Source of the DNA: Variovorax boronicumulans
Lineage (GTDB): Bacteria > Pseudomonadota > Gammaproteobacteria > Burkholderiales > Burkholderiaceae_C
NCBI RefSeq assembly: GCF_030812215.1
Contig: NZ_JAUSSG010000002.1
Coordinates: 576,507-640,506 of the forward strand
DNA: 64,000 bases
Direction of reading: 5' to 3'
The stretch's first letter is position 1, and the number at the start of each line of letters is the position of its first letter. Below the pieces are notes generated by a model. That model saw only the letters and a program-made list of their open reading frames with translations, did not search any database and was not told where the DNA came from. A program made the position numbers and the translations under genes. This document shows positions 7,733 to 17,162 of the stretch, piece after piece.

Positions 7733-7764
7733 AATTGGAAACCCTGAAGCAGGTGTAGAGTCAA
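7733..7764 (-). promoter_or_regulatory. MerR-type promoter/operator of the metal ATPase gene
   Basis: On the minus strand TTGACT (7764-7759) is a -35 box and CCAATT (7738-7733) a weak -10, with a 20-base spacer, the over-long spacing typical of promoters activated by MerR proteins through DNA distortion. Inside the spacer an imperfect dyad, ACTCTA on one arm and ACCCTG on the other, gives the CadR/PbrR/ZntR-type binding site. Confidence 0.7.
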
Positions 7765-7797
7765 ACGCTGAATTCCCACTTCTGGATCTGCCGCATC

Positions 7798-8271
7798 ATG
7801 AAAATCGGTGAACTGGCCAAGGTCGCGAACACGCCGGTCGAAACCATCCGGTACTACGAGCGCGAGCAGTTGCTGCCCGAGCCCGCGCGCACCGACGGCA
7901 ACTACCGCATCTACGACGACGAGCACGCCCAGCGCCTGGGCTTCATCCGGCGCTGCCGCTCGCTGGACATGACGCTCGACGAGATCCGCAGCCTGCTGAA
8001 ATTCCGCGACGCACCGCAGGACGACTGCGGCCAGGTCAACCAGTTGCTGGACGACCACATCGGCCACGTGGCCGCGCGCATCTCCGAACTGAAGACCCTC
8101 GAGAAGCAGTTGAAGGCACTGCGCCTGCAGTGCTGCGGACCGGAGTCGGCGAGTGCCTGCGGCATCCTGCAGGAACTGGACACCGCCGCGCTCGCGCCGG
8201 AGAGCTTCGGGCAGCACGCGGGGCATGTGCATGGGTCGTTGCACGGCGCGGCGGGGAAGCGGTCGGGTTGA
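7798..8271 (+). CDS. cadR: MerR-family Cd(II)/Pb(II)-responsive regulator
   Basis: 157 residues. N-terminal MerR helix-turn-helix (MKIGELAKVANTPVETIRYY), a central dimerisation helix, and metal-sensing Cys at 77 (DDCGQVN), 112-113 (QCCGPE) and 121. The Cys77/112/121 arrangement corresponds to that of the CadR/PbrR group rather than MerR or ZntR. A His-containing tail (QHAGHVHGSLH) follows, as in CadR. It is divergent from the P-type ATPase and should convert the TTGACT-N20 promoter to an active form when metal binds. Cd versus Pb preference cannot be told apart by eye. Confidence 0.9.
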   Translation: MKIGELAKVANTPVETIRYYEREQLLPEPARTDGNYRIYDDEHAQRLGFIRRCRSLDMTLDEIRSLLKFRDAPQDDCGQVNQLLDDHIGHVAARISELKTLEKQLKALRLQCCGPESASACGILQELDTAALAPESFGQHAGHVHGSLHGAAGKRSG

Positions 8272-8348
8272 GGGGGTGAATCCAGGGCGGCGCTTCGGAC
8301 ATTGCCCCGTGCTCAAAAGCGGCCGGCCCCAAGGCGCTCCGCCAGCAG

Positions 8349-9056
8349 TCAAGCCGCCCTTCGCGCGCCATCACGAAATGCATTCGTTGCCGTTCGGAAT
8401 GCCATCACCGGATCGCCAGCCGCTGTAATCGCTCGCCCGATCACCACATGTGAGGCGCCCGCTTCCGCTGCGGCCGCAGGGTCGGCAACCCGCATTTGAT
8501 CGCCGCCTCCACTACCGAGTAACTGGATGCCTGGACAGACGATGAGGGCACCTTCGGGAAGAATCCGACGCAATAGTCTTGCCTCCCGGGCCGACGCGAC
8601 GACGCCTTGGCACCCTGCCTTGCTCGCCAACAGGGCCAGCCTCTGGACCTGTGCATCGACCGAGGGCGCCAGGCCAATTTCGGGCAAGTCTTCATCGCTC
8701 AAGCTGGTGATGACCGTCAGCGCCAGTACCTTGAGATGAGGGAAGGACGCTGCCGCATCAACCGCAGCCCGCAGGACCGCCGAGCCAGCCGAAGCGTGGA
8801 CCGTTACCCATGTGACCCCCAGCTTTCCCGCCTCCCTGACGGCGCCCGCGACCGAATTGGGAATCTCGTGAAGCTTGAGGTCGAGGAACACGCTCTTGCC
8901 CAGGCTGACAAGGTGGCGCGGCAAATCCGGGCCAGCCGCTGTCAGCGTCTGAAGACCGGCCTTGTAGTGGTCTGCTTCGGCGCCAAGCAGCGCGACCAGT
9001 GCCATCGCGTCGGATGCGGAATCGAAGTCGAGCGAAACAATTACTGATGAGGTCAT
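8349..9056 (-). CDS. pyrF: Orotidine 5'-phosphate decarboxylase, active-site variant
   Basis: 235 residues, the compact class I (E. coli/B. subtilis-like) form. Would convert OMP to UMP. Visible active-site residues: Asp10 (SLDFD), Lys32 (HYKAGL), Asp59 and Lys61 in DLKLHE, and phosphate-site elements CPGIQL and IGRAIT. The motif is normally DxKxxD-I-P-N-T; here the last Asp, which reaches into the partner subunit's site, is Glu64 (HEIPNS). Start at 9056 (MTSSVIVSLDFD) fits the family; upstream in-frame codons look non-coding. Burkholderiales usually carry the longer class II PyrF, so this may be a second copy, but the rest of the genome is not visible. Confidence 0.85.
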   Translation of the reverse strand: MTSSVIVSLDFDSASDAMALVALLGAEADHYKAGLQTLTAAGPDLPRHLVSLGKSVFLDLKLHEIPNSVAGAVREAGKLGVTWVTVHASAGSAVLRAAVDAAASFPHLKVLALTVITSLSDEDLPEIGLAPSVDAQVQRLALLASKAGCQGVVASAREARLLRRILPEGALIVCPGIQLLGSGGGDQMRVADPAAAAEAGASHVVIGRAITAAGDPVMAFRTATNAFRDGARRAA

Positions 9057-9153
9057 TGCTGTTGATGCCTGCTCCTGGCCGATCGTACCCATCCGTGCAA
9101 GACCGAATCGAAACAGCAACGTCTCAACCGTCTCGCGCCAGCCAGCTTGCAAG

Positions 9154-10395
9154 CTACCCCGTCACACCTGTTCCCTTGCCACCCGCACTCCCACGCCGCG
9201 GAATCCAATACCCCAGCATCCCCGCCGCGGCAAAGGCAATCAAGCCGGTCACCGCGATCCCCGCAGCAAGCGACAGCCCTCCGGCCAACAGAGACAGCAA
9301 TGCCGGCCCGCACGAGGAGCCGATGTCGGACATCAAGCGCCATATGCCAAGAAAGTGCGCGCGTCCGTGGCGCGGCGAGTGGTCGGCGCCGAGGGTCATG
9401 ATCATCCCCGAGCCGATGCCGTTGCCGAACCCGATCGCGAGGGAAGCGATCAGCAGCGTCACGACGCCGGACGTGAGAGGCATCAGCAGCATGGCCAGCC
9501 CCATGATCAGCATCGACGGCACCGCGACCCAGCGCCTGCCTTTCCTGTCCATCACCTTGCCGGCCGGATAGAACACCAGCATGTCGATGCCCCCCGCCAG
9601 GCCATAGATCAGCGACGCCACCGAGGGCGCCAGCATCAGGTGGTCGGCCCACAGCGGGATCACGGCCTGGCGCGAAGCGCGCACCGCGCTGACCAGCACC
9701 ACGCCGACACCGAGCGTGAGGAACACGTGGCGGTGATCCCGCAGCGTCGAGACGATGGAGGTCGAGGCGGGCGCGGCCTGCCCGGCCGGGATCGGCGGCG
9801 CCTCCAGGTCGGGGATGCGCGCGCCGATGGCAGCCGCCGCCATCACCGCCACGGTGCCGACGACATAGGCCGCCCACAGGCCGAACGCATGCACGGCCGC
9901 AGCCGCGAGGAAAGGTCCCGCGAACATGCCGATGCGCATGACGCCGCCCAGCGTCGACAGCGCACGCGCACGGTATTCGATGGGCACCGCCTCGGTCATG
10001 TAGCTCTGGCGCGCCAGGTTGTAGACCGCCTGCGACATGCCCACCATGAAGCAGCCCGTGGCGAACAGGCCCAGATGCGAAGTCAACACGCAAAGGAGCA
10101 TGCCGAGGCCGCTCCACACACCCGCCGCGACGATGGCCCAGCGCTCGCCCCAGCGCATGGTGATCATCGAGGCCGGGATGTTGTTGAACAGCGAGCCGAT
10201 GCCGATCATCGCGATGACCAGCGCGGCCATGGGCACGGAAGCGCCCAGGTCGCGCGCGGTCAGCGGCACGATCGGCAGGATGGCGCCCTCGCCCAATCCG
10301 AACAACAGCGAGGGGGCAAAGGCCGGTATGGCGATGCGCCACAGGGAGAACGAGGACGTGGGGGACGAAGTCGAAGCGGCGGGCGGGGATGACAT
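9154..10395 (-). CDS. Major facilitator superfamily transporter
   Basis: 413 residues with about 12 hydrophobic membrane segments, in two halves separated by a hydrophilic loop near residues 195-220. Begins with FAPSLLFGLGEGAILPIVP, typical of DHA1-like drug exporters. The motif-A region between segments 2 and 3 is SMITMRWGERWA; the second-half equivalent is GKVMDRKGRRWVAVP. Likely a proton-driven exporter or sugar/drug efflux protein of the inner membrane. It stands alone between cysE and pyrF on the same strand; substrate unknown. Confidence 0.85.
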   Translation of the reverse strand: MSSPPAASTSSPTSSFSLWRIAIPAFAPSLLFGLGEGAILPIVPLTARDLGASVPMAALVIAMIGIGSLFNNIPASMITMRWGERWAIVAAGVWSGLGMLLCVLTSHLGLFATGCFMVGMSQAVYNLARQSYMTEAVPIEYRARALSTLGGVMRIGMFAGPFLAAAAVHAFGLWAAYVVGTVAVMAAAAIGARIPDLEAPPIPAGQAAPASTSIVSTLRDHRHVFLTLGVGVVLVSAVRASRQAVIPLWADHLMLAPSVASLIYGLAGGIDMLVFYPAGKVMDRKGRRWVAVPSMLIMGLAMLLMPLTSGVVTLLIASLAIGFGNGIGSGMIMTLGADHSPRHGRAHFLGIWRLMSDIGSSCGPALLSLLAGGLSLAAGIAVTGLIAFAAAGMLGYWIPRRGSAGGKGTGVTG

Positions 10396-10517
10396 GAGAG
10401 AGAGGCCGGGTTCTTGCCACCGCGCGCCGGGTGGGCCAAGGCGCCGCGATTGTCTCGCCGATACCTGACCTCTGCCTGTACTCGGGAACTGGCCAACCGA
10501 CCGTGCGGCCGGCTACT

Positions 10518-11288
10518 TCACTTCCCCACCAGCTGCGTCAGCTTCTCTGCCTCGAAGCTCTCGTCGCGCGCCGCATCCCCGGGCACGCAGTCCTTGGTGC
10601 CCGGATGGGCCGACAGCTTCTCAATCGCCTGCCACAGCAGCGCGATCTGGTGTTCCTGGCCCGACGCGTTGTCGATCAGCCCGCGCATGGCCTGGCTCAG
10701 CGGATCGTCTTCCTGCGTGATGCCGTAGGCGGAAAACTTCTGCGACTCGGACACGTCGGCGCTCTCGCCGGTCTTCGACGGGATGATGCGCGCGGGAATG
10801 CCCACCGCGGTCGCCCCGGCCGGCACCGGCTTGATGACCACCGCGTTGCTGCCGATCTTGGCGCCATCGCCGACGACGAAGCCGCCCAGCACCTTGGCGC
10901 CCGCGCTCACCACCACGTTCTTTCCCAGCGTCGGATGCCGCTTGGTGCCCTTGTAGAGCGAGGTGCCGCCCAGCGTCACCCCCTGGTAGATGGTGCAGCC
11001 GTCGCCGATCTCGGCCGTCTCGCCGACCACCACGCCCATGGCGTGGTCGAAGAACACGCGCTCGCCGATCTTGGCCGCGGGATGGATCTCGATGCCGGTC
11101 ATCCAGCGCGCCCAGTGCGCGATGAAGCGGGCGGGCCACTTGAATCCATGCGTCCAACAGGCATGCGCCCAGCGATGCAGCACCACGGCGTGAAAGCCCG
11201 GGTAGACCGTCATCACTTCCCAGGCGCTGCGAGCGGCCGGGTCGCGTTCGAGGATGCACCGGATGTCGGCGCGCAGTCGAGAAAACAT
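10518..11288 (-). CDS. cysE: Serine O-acetyltransferase
   Basis: 256 residues. Makes O-acetylserine, the acceptor for sulfide in cysteine synthesis. An N-terminal helical domain ([20 protein letters not shown]) precedes the left-handed beta-helix of hexapeptide repeats: [27 protein letters not shown], then [18 protein letters not shown] with catalytic His in DHAMG and KRHP. The tail (about 85 residues after the repeats) is long and Ser/Asp/Glu-rich. It is the short SAT type usual in this order. Its presence 5 kb from a cysteinyl-tRNA synthetase with a Cys leader is noteworthy but they are not co-transcribed. Confidence 0.92.
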   Translation of the reverse strand: MFSRLRADIRCILERDPAARSAWEVMTVYPGFHAVVLHRWAHACWTHGFKWPARFIAHWARWMTGIEIHPAAKIGERVFFDHAMGVVVGETAEIGDGCTIYQGVTLGGTSLYKGTKRHPTLGKNVVVSAGAKVLGGFVVGDGAKIGSNAVVIKPVPAGATAVGIPARIIPSKTGESADVSESQKFSAYGITQEDDPLSQAMRGLIDNASGQEHQIALLWQAIEKLSAHPGTKDCVPGDAARDESFEAEKLTQLVGK

Positions 11289-11366
11289 CGCTGCCCTTGT
11301 TGTCGTTATATCGATAGTGGGCGGGCAGTCTAAAGCCCGGTGTCTTCGCGTACTTTCGATGGGGTT

Positions 11367-12110
11367 TTACCCCCCGGAGCCGCCCCTGGGGCCCTTGGCC
11401 GCGTCCGTCATGGCCTTGGCGATGCCGCGCAGGATGTGGATTTCCTCGGGTGTCGGCTGGGCCCGGTTGAACAGCTGCTGCAGCCGCGGCATCAGCTTCT
11501 TCGGCGCGGCCGGGTCGAGAAAACCAATGTCCACCAGCGAGCGCTCCCAATGGTCGAGCATGCCCGCCACCGACTGCGCATCGGCCGCCTGCACGGGGGC
11601 CGTGGCGTCGCGCACCTCGTACCCGCCGAGCGCCAGCCGCCATTCGTAGGCCACCACCTGGATGGCCGCACCGAGGTTGAGCGAGCCGAATTTGGGGTCG
11701 GTGGGAATGCTCAGGGCGACGTTGCAGCGATAGACGTCTTCATTGCGCATGCCGAAACGCTCGGAGCCGAACAGGAAGGCGACGTGCTGCGCATCGCCCG
11801 CTTTCGCCAACGGCTCCAGGTGCTCACGCGGCGTGCGGGTGGGCGGGCCGAAGTCGCGCGGAATCATGGCCGTGGCGCACAAGTGGGTCACCCCGTCCAG
11901 CGCTTCGTCCAGCGTCTCGACGATGCGGGCGTTGGTCAGCACGTCCAGGGCGCCACTCGCGCGCTGGATGGTTTCTTCCCGCCGGAGCACGTTGGCCCAG
12001 CGCGGCGCCACCAGCACGAGGTCGTCGAAACCCATGGTTTTCATGGCGCGGGCGGCGGCGCCCACATTGCCTGCGTGGCTGGTCTGGATCAGGATGAAAC
12101 GGGTGCGCAT
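11367..12110 (-). CDS. trmJ: tRNA (cytidine/uridine-32-2'-O)-methyltransferase TrmJ
   Basis: 247 residues. SPOUT-class methyltransferase that 2'-O-methylates position 32 of several tRNAs. N-terminal strand and motif 1: [25 protein letters not shown]; knot motifs: [14 protein letters not shown] and [22 protein letters not shown]. The C-terminal helices ([13 protein letters not shown]) are the TrmJ extension. Start at 12110 is chosen because the family begins MRTRFILIQ; the extra upstream codons would cover the trmJ-suhB promoter region. Divergent from suhB, a conserved arrangement in betaproteobacteria. Confidence 0.92.
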   Translation of the reverse strand: MRTRFILIQTSHAGNVGAAARAMKTMGFDDLVLVAPRWANVLRREETIQRASGALDVLTNARIVETLDEALDGVTHLCATAMIPRDFGPPTRTPREHLEPLAKAGDAQHVAFLFGSERFGMRNEDVYRCNVALSIPTDPKFGSLNLGAAIQVVAYEWRLALGGYEVRDATAPVQAADAQSVAGMLDHWERSLVDIGFLDPAAPKKLMPRLQQLFNRAQPTPEEIHILRGIAKAMTDAAKGPRGGSGG

Positions 12111-12242
12111 GGGGGGTTTGGAGACACTAACGGGGCGGAGCCGGTAAAATGCCCGATTCTCGCCGCCCGCATCGCCGGGCCGCAGGGTCGCCAAGAGATC
12201 GCATTTTGGAGACCAATCCCACCGTTCTTCTCACAATCCAGA

Positions 12243-13292
12243 ATGTCGTCCCCCAACCTGCATCCCATGCTCAATGTGGCCGTCAAGGCCGCACGCGCCG
12301 CCGGCGCCATCATCAATCGCGCCGCCCTCGACGTCGAGTCGGTCCGCATCTCGCAAAAGCAGGTCAATGACTTCGTCACCGAAGTCGATCACGCCAGCGA
12401 AAAAGCCATCATCGAAACGCTGCTTGGCGCATACCCGGGGCACGGCATCCTGGCCGAAGAATCGGGCACCGAATATGGCGCCAAAGACTCCGATTACGTC
12501 TGGATCATCGATCCGCTCGACGGCACCACCAATTTCATCCACGGCTTCCCGGTCTACTGCGTGTCGATCGCGCTGTCGGTGCGCGGCAAGATCGAGCAGG
12601 CGGTCATCTACGACCCGAGCCGCAACGACCTCTTCACCGCCACCAAGGGCCGCGGCGCCTACATGAACGACCGGCGCATCCGCGTCTCCAAGCGCACCCG
12701 CCTCTCCGAGTGCCTGGTGTCCACCGGTTTCCCGTTCCGCACCGGCGACAACTTCAAGCAGTACCTGGCCATCATGGCGGACATGATGCCCCGCATGGCG
12801 GGCCTGCGCCGCCCCGGCGCCGCCGCACTCGACCTCGCCTACGTGGCCGCCGGCTTCACCGACGCCTTCTTCGAAACCGGCCTCAACCCCTGGGACGTGG
12901 CCGCGGGATCGCTCCTGGTCACCGAGGCCGGCGGCCTGATCGGCAACTTCACCGGCGAGCCCGAGTTCCTCGAGCAGCGCGAGTGCCTGGCCGGTGCGCC
13001 GCGCATCTACGGCCAGATCGTGCCGCTGCTCGCCAAGTACTCGAAGTTCGCCAACGTGGACGACAAGCTGCGCGCCAGCGACCGCGTGCGCGCCGTGTCG
13101 GCCTCGACCAAGGCGAATACCGATGACGCCTCGGTCGACCTCTACGCCCGCAGCACGGTGGTCGATTTCGCGGACGAAACGGCCGAGGGTGAGGCGCCCG
13201 CCGTCGCCGCCAAGCCCGCGCAGCGCAAGCTCACGCGCATCCGCCGCGAGGCCCCTTCCAGCCCCGCCGAGGGCGACGCTCCCGCCAAGTGA
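12243..13292 (+). CDS. suhB: Inositol monophosphatase family protein SuhB, C-terminally extended
   Basis: 349 residues; SuhB is normally about 267. Mg-dependent phosphatase and, in enterobacteria, an rRNA-transcription (antitermination) factor. Metal/active-site motifs: [26 protein letters not shown] (87-98), and [18 protein letters not shown] (Pro216-Trp217-Asp218). After about residue 270 there is an 80-residue, Ala/Asp/Arg-rich tail with no recognisable fold, ending in a basic stretch ([12 protein letters not shown]), perhaps nucleic-acid- or protein-binding. The next gene's ATG overlaps the TGA, so suhB-FUSC-mscS form an operon. Confidence 0.92.
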   Translation: MSSPNLHPMLNVAVKAARAAGAIINRAALDVESVRISQKQVNDFVTEVDHASEKAIIETLLGAYPGHGILAEESGTEYGAKDSDYVWIIDPLDGTTNFIHGFPVYCVSIALSVRGKIEQAVIYDPSRNDLFTATKGRGAYMNDRRIRVSKRTRLSECLVSTGFPFRTGDNFKQYLAIMADMMPRMAGLRRPGAAALDLAYVAAGFTDAFFETGLNPWDVAAGSLLVTEAGGLIGNFTGEPEFLEQRECLAGAPRIYGQIVPLLAKYSKFANVDDKLRASDRVRAVSASTKANTDDASVDLYARSTVVDFADETAEGEAPAVAAKPAQRKLTRIRREAPSSPAEGDAPAK

Positions 13293-15532
13293 TGACGGGG
13301 CCCAGCGCAGCCGTCCGGGTCCGAGCCGCGTTGCGCATTGCGCTCAGCCACTACGTGGCGAGCGGGCTCACCGTCGCGCTCGGCCTCTTGTTCATCTCGG
13401 GCGGCGTGCACCTCTGGCTCGGCACCATCGCCGCGTCGGCCGCGGCCACCGGCGTGATCGTCACCGCGCCGCCCGACCTGCCCGGCCCGCGCCGCGGCAA
13501 GTTCTTCCAGATGCTGCCGGCGCCGCTCATCGGCCTGCCGCTGTTCTTCGCGGTGCAGATGCTGCACAGCGCGCCGATCCGCCTAGGGCTGGTGCTGGTG
13601 CCGGCCACCTTCATGGCCTTCCTCGCCATGGCCTGGGGCAAGCGCGGCATTCCCATCGCCATCGCGGTGATGTTCTCGATGGTCTTCTCGATGGCCACGC
13701 CCGCGCCGGTCGACATGGCCGAGGCCATCCAGCGCACCTGGCATTTCGGGCTGGGCGCGGGCCTCTATGTGATCTGGGCGACGCTCGCCAACCTCGCGCT
13801 CAACGGGCGCTTTCGCACCCAGTCGGTGGCCGACGTGCTGTATTCGCTGGCCGCGCTCATGCGCACCGAAGCCGGCCAGTTCACCCCGCAGGACGAAACC
13901 CGCGACATCCGCGACACGCCCGCCCCCGTGCTGGGCCAGTTGCTGCGCGAACAAGCCGCCTTGGCCGACCAACTGCAGGCCACGCGCGACATCGTGCTCG
14001 AATCGCCCCGCACGCCGCGCCGCCAGCGCCTCGCGGCCATGCTGGTGATCGTTCTGGAGATGCGCGACCAGCTGCTCGCGAGCGAACTCGACCTCGACGC
14101 GCTCCTGGCTCACCCGGCCCACGCCGACGCGCTGATCGAAATGCGCCGGGTGCTCGAAGAACTCTCCGACGAAACCATCGCCCTCGCGGACGCGCTCATG
14201 CTGGGCCGCCACCCCGACCCCGTGACCGACCGCCGCCCGCGCCTTGCGGCCATTCACGTCTCGGCGGACGATGAACACCACCATGGCCGCCCCGGCCCGA
14301 CCGCCGCGATGCTCGCGCGCGGCCTCGCCAGCCGCATCGGCCACATCAACGACGAGGTGCTGCGCCTGTCGGCCATGGCGCGCGGCGATGCCGAGCCCAA
14401 CCTGGCCGTGGTGCGCGCCAACTGGCAGCTTTTCGTGAGCCCGACCGACTGGACGTGGCGCCCCTTCTTCACACTGTGGCGCTGGGACCAGCCGCCGCTG
14501 CGCCACGCCATCCGCGCGGCGCTGGCCATCGCGGCCGGCTACGCCATCGCGGTGTCGATGCCCTGGGGCTCGCACGACTACTGGATCCTCCTGACCATCG
14601 TGGTGGTGCTGCGCGGCAGCCTCTCGCAGACGCTGGAGCGGCGCAACGCCCGCGTGGCCGGCACGCTGCTGGGCTGCGTGCTCGCGGTGGGGCTGCTCTC
14701 GGCGCACCCTTCGGCGCTGTGGCTGCTGGTCATCGTGACCGTGGCCCAGGCCATCGCGCACAGCTTCGCGGTGCGGCGCTACCTCATCACCGCGGTCGCG
14801 GCCACGGTGCTCGGCCTCGTGCAGGCGCACATGCTGAACACCGGCACCGCGCCGATCTTCGCGCTCTTCGAGCGCATCGCCGACACGCTCATCGGCGCCG
14901 CGCTCGCCTGGGGCTTCTGCTACGTGCTGCCCTCGTGGGAGCGCACGCAGATCCCGGCGCTGGTGGCGCGCGTGCTCACCGCGCAGGCCCGCCATGCGCG
15001 TCTTGCGCTCGGCCTCGGGCAACTGCAGACCATCGACAGCAGCCCCGAGCTCGAATGGCGGCTCGCGCGCCGCGAGGCCTTCGACAGCCTCTCTGCGCTG
15101 GTGCAGGCCACGCAGCGCGCCCTCTCCGAGCCGCGCGCAGTGCAGCCGCCGCTGGAGCCGCTGGAACACCTGCAGGCCCACAGCTACCAGATGCTCGCGC
15201 AGCTGAGCGCCGTGAAATCGATGCTCGTGCTGCGGCGCGACCGCCTCACGCCGGGCGAGGTCGAGGGCCCGCTCGCGCGCACCGCGCAACGCATCGAGGC
15301 CGCCATCGGAACTACCCCGACCACCGGCCCCTCTCAACCCGAGAGCCCGGGCTCCACCACGGTGGGCGGCCCGATTCCCCTGCCCGACCCGTTCGACAAC
15401 GACATCAGCCCCTGGCTGCTGCGCCGGCTCGACCTGGCGACGGCCCTTGCCACGCAGCTGCGCGACGACGCGGCGCGCATTCTTCAACCTCTGAACGAGA
15501 CGACAGAAGCCCCAACGACCACCACTGCCTGA
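13292..15532 (+). CDS. FUSC-family membrane protein (YccS-like)
   Basis: 746 residues. Two blocks of hydrophobic helices (about residues 10-165 and 405-545) each followed by a long soluble helical region, the layout of the fusaric-acid-resistance/FUSC family (YccS, AaeB). Probably an inner-membrane transporter or exporter of aromatic acids; substrate unknown. Its ATG shares the A of the suhB stop TGA, and its own TGA overlaps the mscS ATG, so all three genes are translationally coupled. The central soluble part has a His/Asp-rich stretch (DDEHHHGRPG). Confidence 0.87.
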   Translation: MTGPSAAVRVRAALRIALSHYVASGLTVALGLLFISGGVHLWLGTIAASAAATGVIVTAPPDLPGPRRGKFFQMLPAPLIGLPLFFAVQMLHSAPIRLGLVLVPATFMAFLAMAWGKRGIPIAIAVMFSMVFSMATPAPVDMAEAIQRTWHFGLGAGLYVIWATLANLALNGRFRTQSVADVLYSLAALMRTEAGQFTPQDETRDIRDTPAPVLGQLLREQAALADQLQATRDIVLESPRTPRRQRLAAMLVIVLEMRDQLLASELDLDALLAHPAHADALIEMRRVLEELSDETIALADALMLGRHPDPVTDRRPRLAAIHVSADDEHHHGRPGPTAAMLARGLASRIGHINDEVLRLSAMARGDAEPNLAVVRANWQLFVSPTDWTWRPFFTLWRWDQPPLRHAIRAALAIAAGYAIAVSMPWGSHDYWILLTIVVVLRGSLSQTLERRNARVAGTLLGCVLAVGLLSAHPSALWLLVIVTVAQAIAHSFAVRRYLITAVAATVLGLVQAHMLNTGTAPIFALFERIADTLIGAALAWGFCYVLPSWERTQIPALVARVLTAQARHARLALGLGQLQTIDSSPELEWRLARREAFDSLSALVQATQRALSEPRAVQPPLEPLEHLQAHSYQMLAQLSAVKSMLVLRRDRLTPGEVEGPLARTAQRIEAAIGTTPTTGPSQPESPGSTTVGGPIPLPDPFDNDISPWLLRRLDLATALATQLRDDAARILQPLNETTEAPTTTTA

Positions 15533-16608
15533 TGACCCAAGAGATTCTTGCCCACCCCTGGTTCGGCACCTGGCTTGCCGTGATCGTCGCCGTCCCGCTC
15601 GCTCTTCTGGTCCACCGCATCGGCGGCCTCGTGCTCAAACGCATCACGCGACCCGCGCCCGCGGTGCATGCGATGGTCGTCAACTGCCAGTCGCCCGCCA
15701 GGCTGGTGCTGCCGCTGGTGGCGCTGCTGCTGATCTTCCAGGCCGCACCCGACGACCTGCGCTTCATCGCCGGCGTGCGGCATCTGAACGGCCTCTTGCT
15801 CATCGCCGCGGCCACCTGGCTCATCGTGCGCGCCATCAGCGGTTTTGCCGACGGCGTGCTGGCGCAGCACCCGTCCGACGTCGCCGACAACCTGCAGGCG
15901 CGCCGCGTGCTCACGCAGACCCGCGTGCTCGCGCGCACCGCCATGTCGGTGGTCATCGTGGCCGGCGGCGCGATGATGCTCATGACCTTTCCGGGCGCGC
16001 GCCAGGTCGGCGCCAGCCTCCTGGCCTCGGCCGGCGTGATCGGCATCGTGGCCGGCCTTGCGGCCAAGCCGGTCTTCAGCAACCTCATCGCCGGCCTGCA
16101 GATCGCGCTGGCGCAGCCGATCCGCATCGACGACGTGCTGGTGGTCGAGGGCGAATGGGGCCGCGTCGAAGAGATCACCGGCACCTTTGTCGTGGTGCGC
16201 ATCTGGGACGACCGGCGCCTCATCTTGCCGCTCACCTATTTCATCGAGAAACCGTTCCAGAACTGGACGCGCCACTCGGCGCAGCTGCTCGGTTCGGTCT
16301 TCATTTACGTGGACTACGGCATGCCGCTCGCGCCGCTGCGCGCGGAGGCCGAGCGCATCGTGAAGGCCGCGCCCGAATGGGACGGCCGCTTCTTCAACCT
16401 GCGCGTGACCGACGCCACCGAGCGCACGATGCAGGTCCGCGTGCTGTGCACCGCCGCCACCTCGGGCCTGGCCTTCGACCTGCGCTGCAGCGTGCGCGAA
16501 GGGCTCATCGAATTCATGCAGCGCGAGTTCCCGCAGTTCCTGCCGAAGATGCGCATCGAGGCCGATCCGGCCGTGGCTGCGGCCTCTGCGGCCCCGGCCG
16601 GCGCCTGA
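15532..16608 (+). CDS. Small-conductance mechanosensitive channel (MscS family)
   Basis: 358 residues. Four to five N-terminal membrane helices, then the MscS pore-lining helix and beta domain: GASLLASAGVIGIVAGLAAKPVFSN, LIAGLQIALAQPIRIDDVL, VVEGEWGRVEEITGTFVVVR, DDRRLILPLTYF. These match the conserved MscS core closely. It protects against hypo-osmotic shock or adjusts turgor in the inner membrane. It is larger than E. coli MscS (286) because of extra N-terminal helices, like the YnaI/YbdG types. Last gene of the suhB operon. Confidence 0.9.
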   Translation: MTQEILAHPWFGTWLAVIVAVPLALLVHRIGGLVLKRITRPAPAVHAMVVNCQSPARLVLPLVALLLIFQAAPDDLRFIAGVRHLNGLLLIAAATWLIVRAISGFADGVLAQHPSDVADNLQARRVLTQTRVLARTAMSVVIVAGGAMMLMTFPGARQVGASLLASAGVIGIVAGLAAKPVFSNLIAGLQIALAQPIRIDDVLVVEGEWGRVEEITGTFVVVRIWDDRRLILPLTYFIEKPFQNWTRHSAQLLGSVFIYVDYGMPLAPLRAEAERIVKAAPEWDGRFFNLRVTDATERTMQVRVLCTAATSGLAFDLRCSVREGLIEFMQREFPQFLPKMRIEADPAVAAASAAPAGA

Positions 16609-16684
16609 CCGGCCGACTCCGAAGGTTCGTAGGCGCGCCGCAGGCGCCTTGAGCCCGTCGGTGCGACGTGGCACGATCCCGCGG

Positions 16685-17152
16685 ATGACCGGCAGACCCA
16701 CCGAAGCGCAGCAGCTGCGCGACCTCGCCACGCTGCGCCGCGTGCGCGACCGCATCGACCGCGAGTACACGCAACCGCTCGATGTCGAGACGCTCGCGCG
16801 CGACGCGGGCATGTCGGCCGGCCACCTGAGCCGCCAGTTCCGCATCGCCTACGGCGAGCCGCCCTACGCCTACCTCATGACCCGGCGCATCGAGCGCGCG
16901 ATGGCGCTGCTGCGCCGCGGCGACATGAGCGTGACCGACGTGTGCTTCGCGGTCGGCTGCGGGTCGCTGGGCACCTTCACCACCCGCTTCACCGAACTGG
17001 TCGGGGTGCCGCCCGGCATCTACCGCCGGCAGGACGCGAACGCCACCGAGGGCATGCCCTCGTGCGTGGCAAGGCAGGTGACGCGACCGATCAGGAATCG
17101 AGAAGCGCCGATGCCCCAGCCCGAACTAGCATCGCGGCCCGAACCCAACTAG
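16685..17152 (+). CDS. AraC-family regulator, DNA-binding domain only
   Basis: 155 residues, about half the normal AraC length. Two helix-turn-helix motifs are visible: LDVETLARDAGMSAGHLSRQF and SVTDVCFAVGCGSLGTFTTRF, followed by the family end VGVPPGIYRRQ. There is no ligand-binding domain; a ~35-residue tail ends the protein. Start at 16685 avoids an upstream stretch with no ribosome binding site. It is followed after 10 bases by a VOC protein and then a UvrA-like ATPase, so it probably regulates this three-gene cassette. Confidence 0.88.
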   Translation: MTGRPTEAQQLRDLATLRRVRDRIDREYTQPLDVETLARDAGMSAGHLSRQFRIAYGEPPYAYLMTRRIERAMALLRRGDMSVTDVCFAVGCGSLGTFTTRFTELVGVPPGIYRRQDANATEGMPSCVARQVTRPIRNREAPMPQPELASRPEPN

Positions 17153-17162
17153 CACCATTGCC

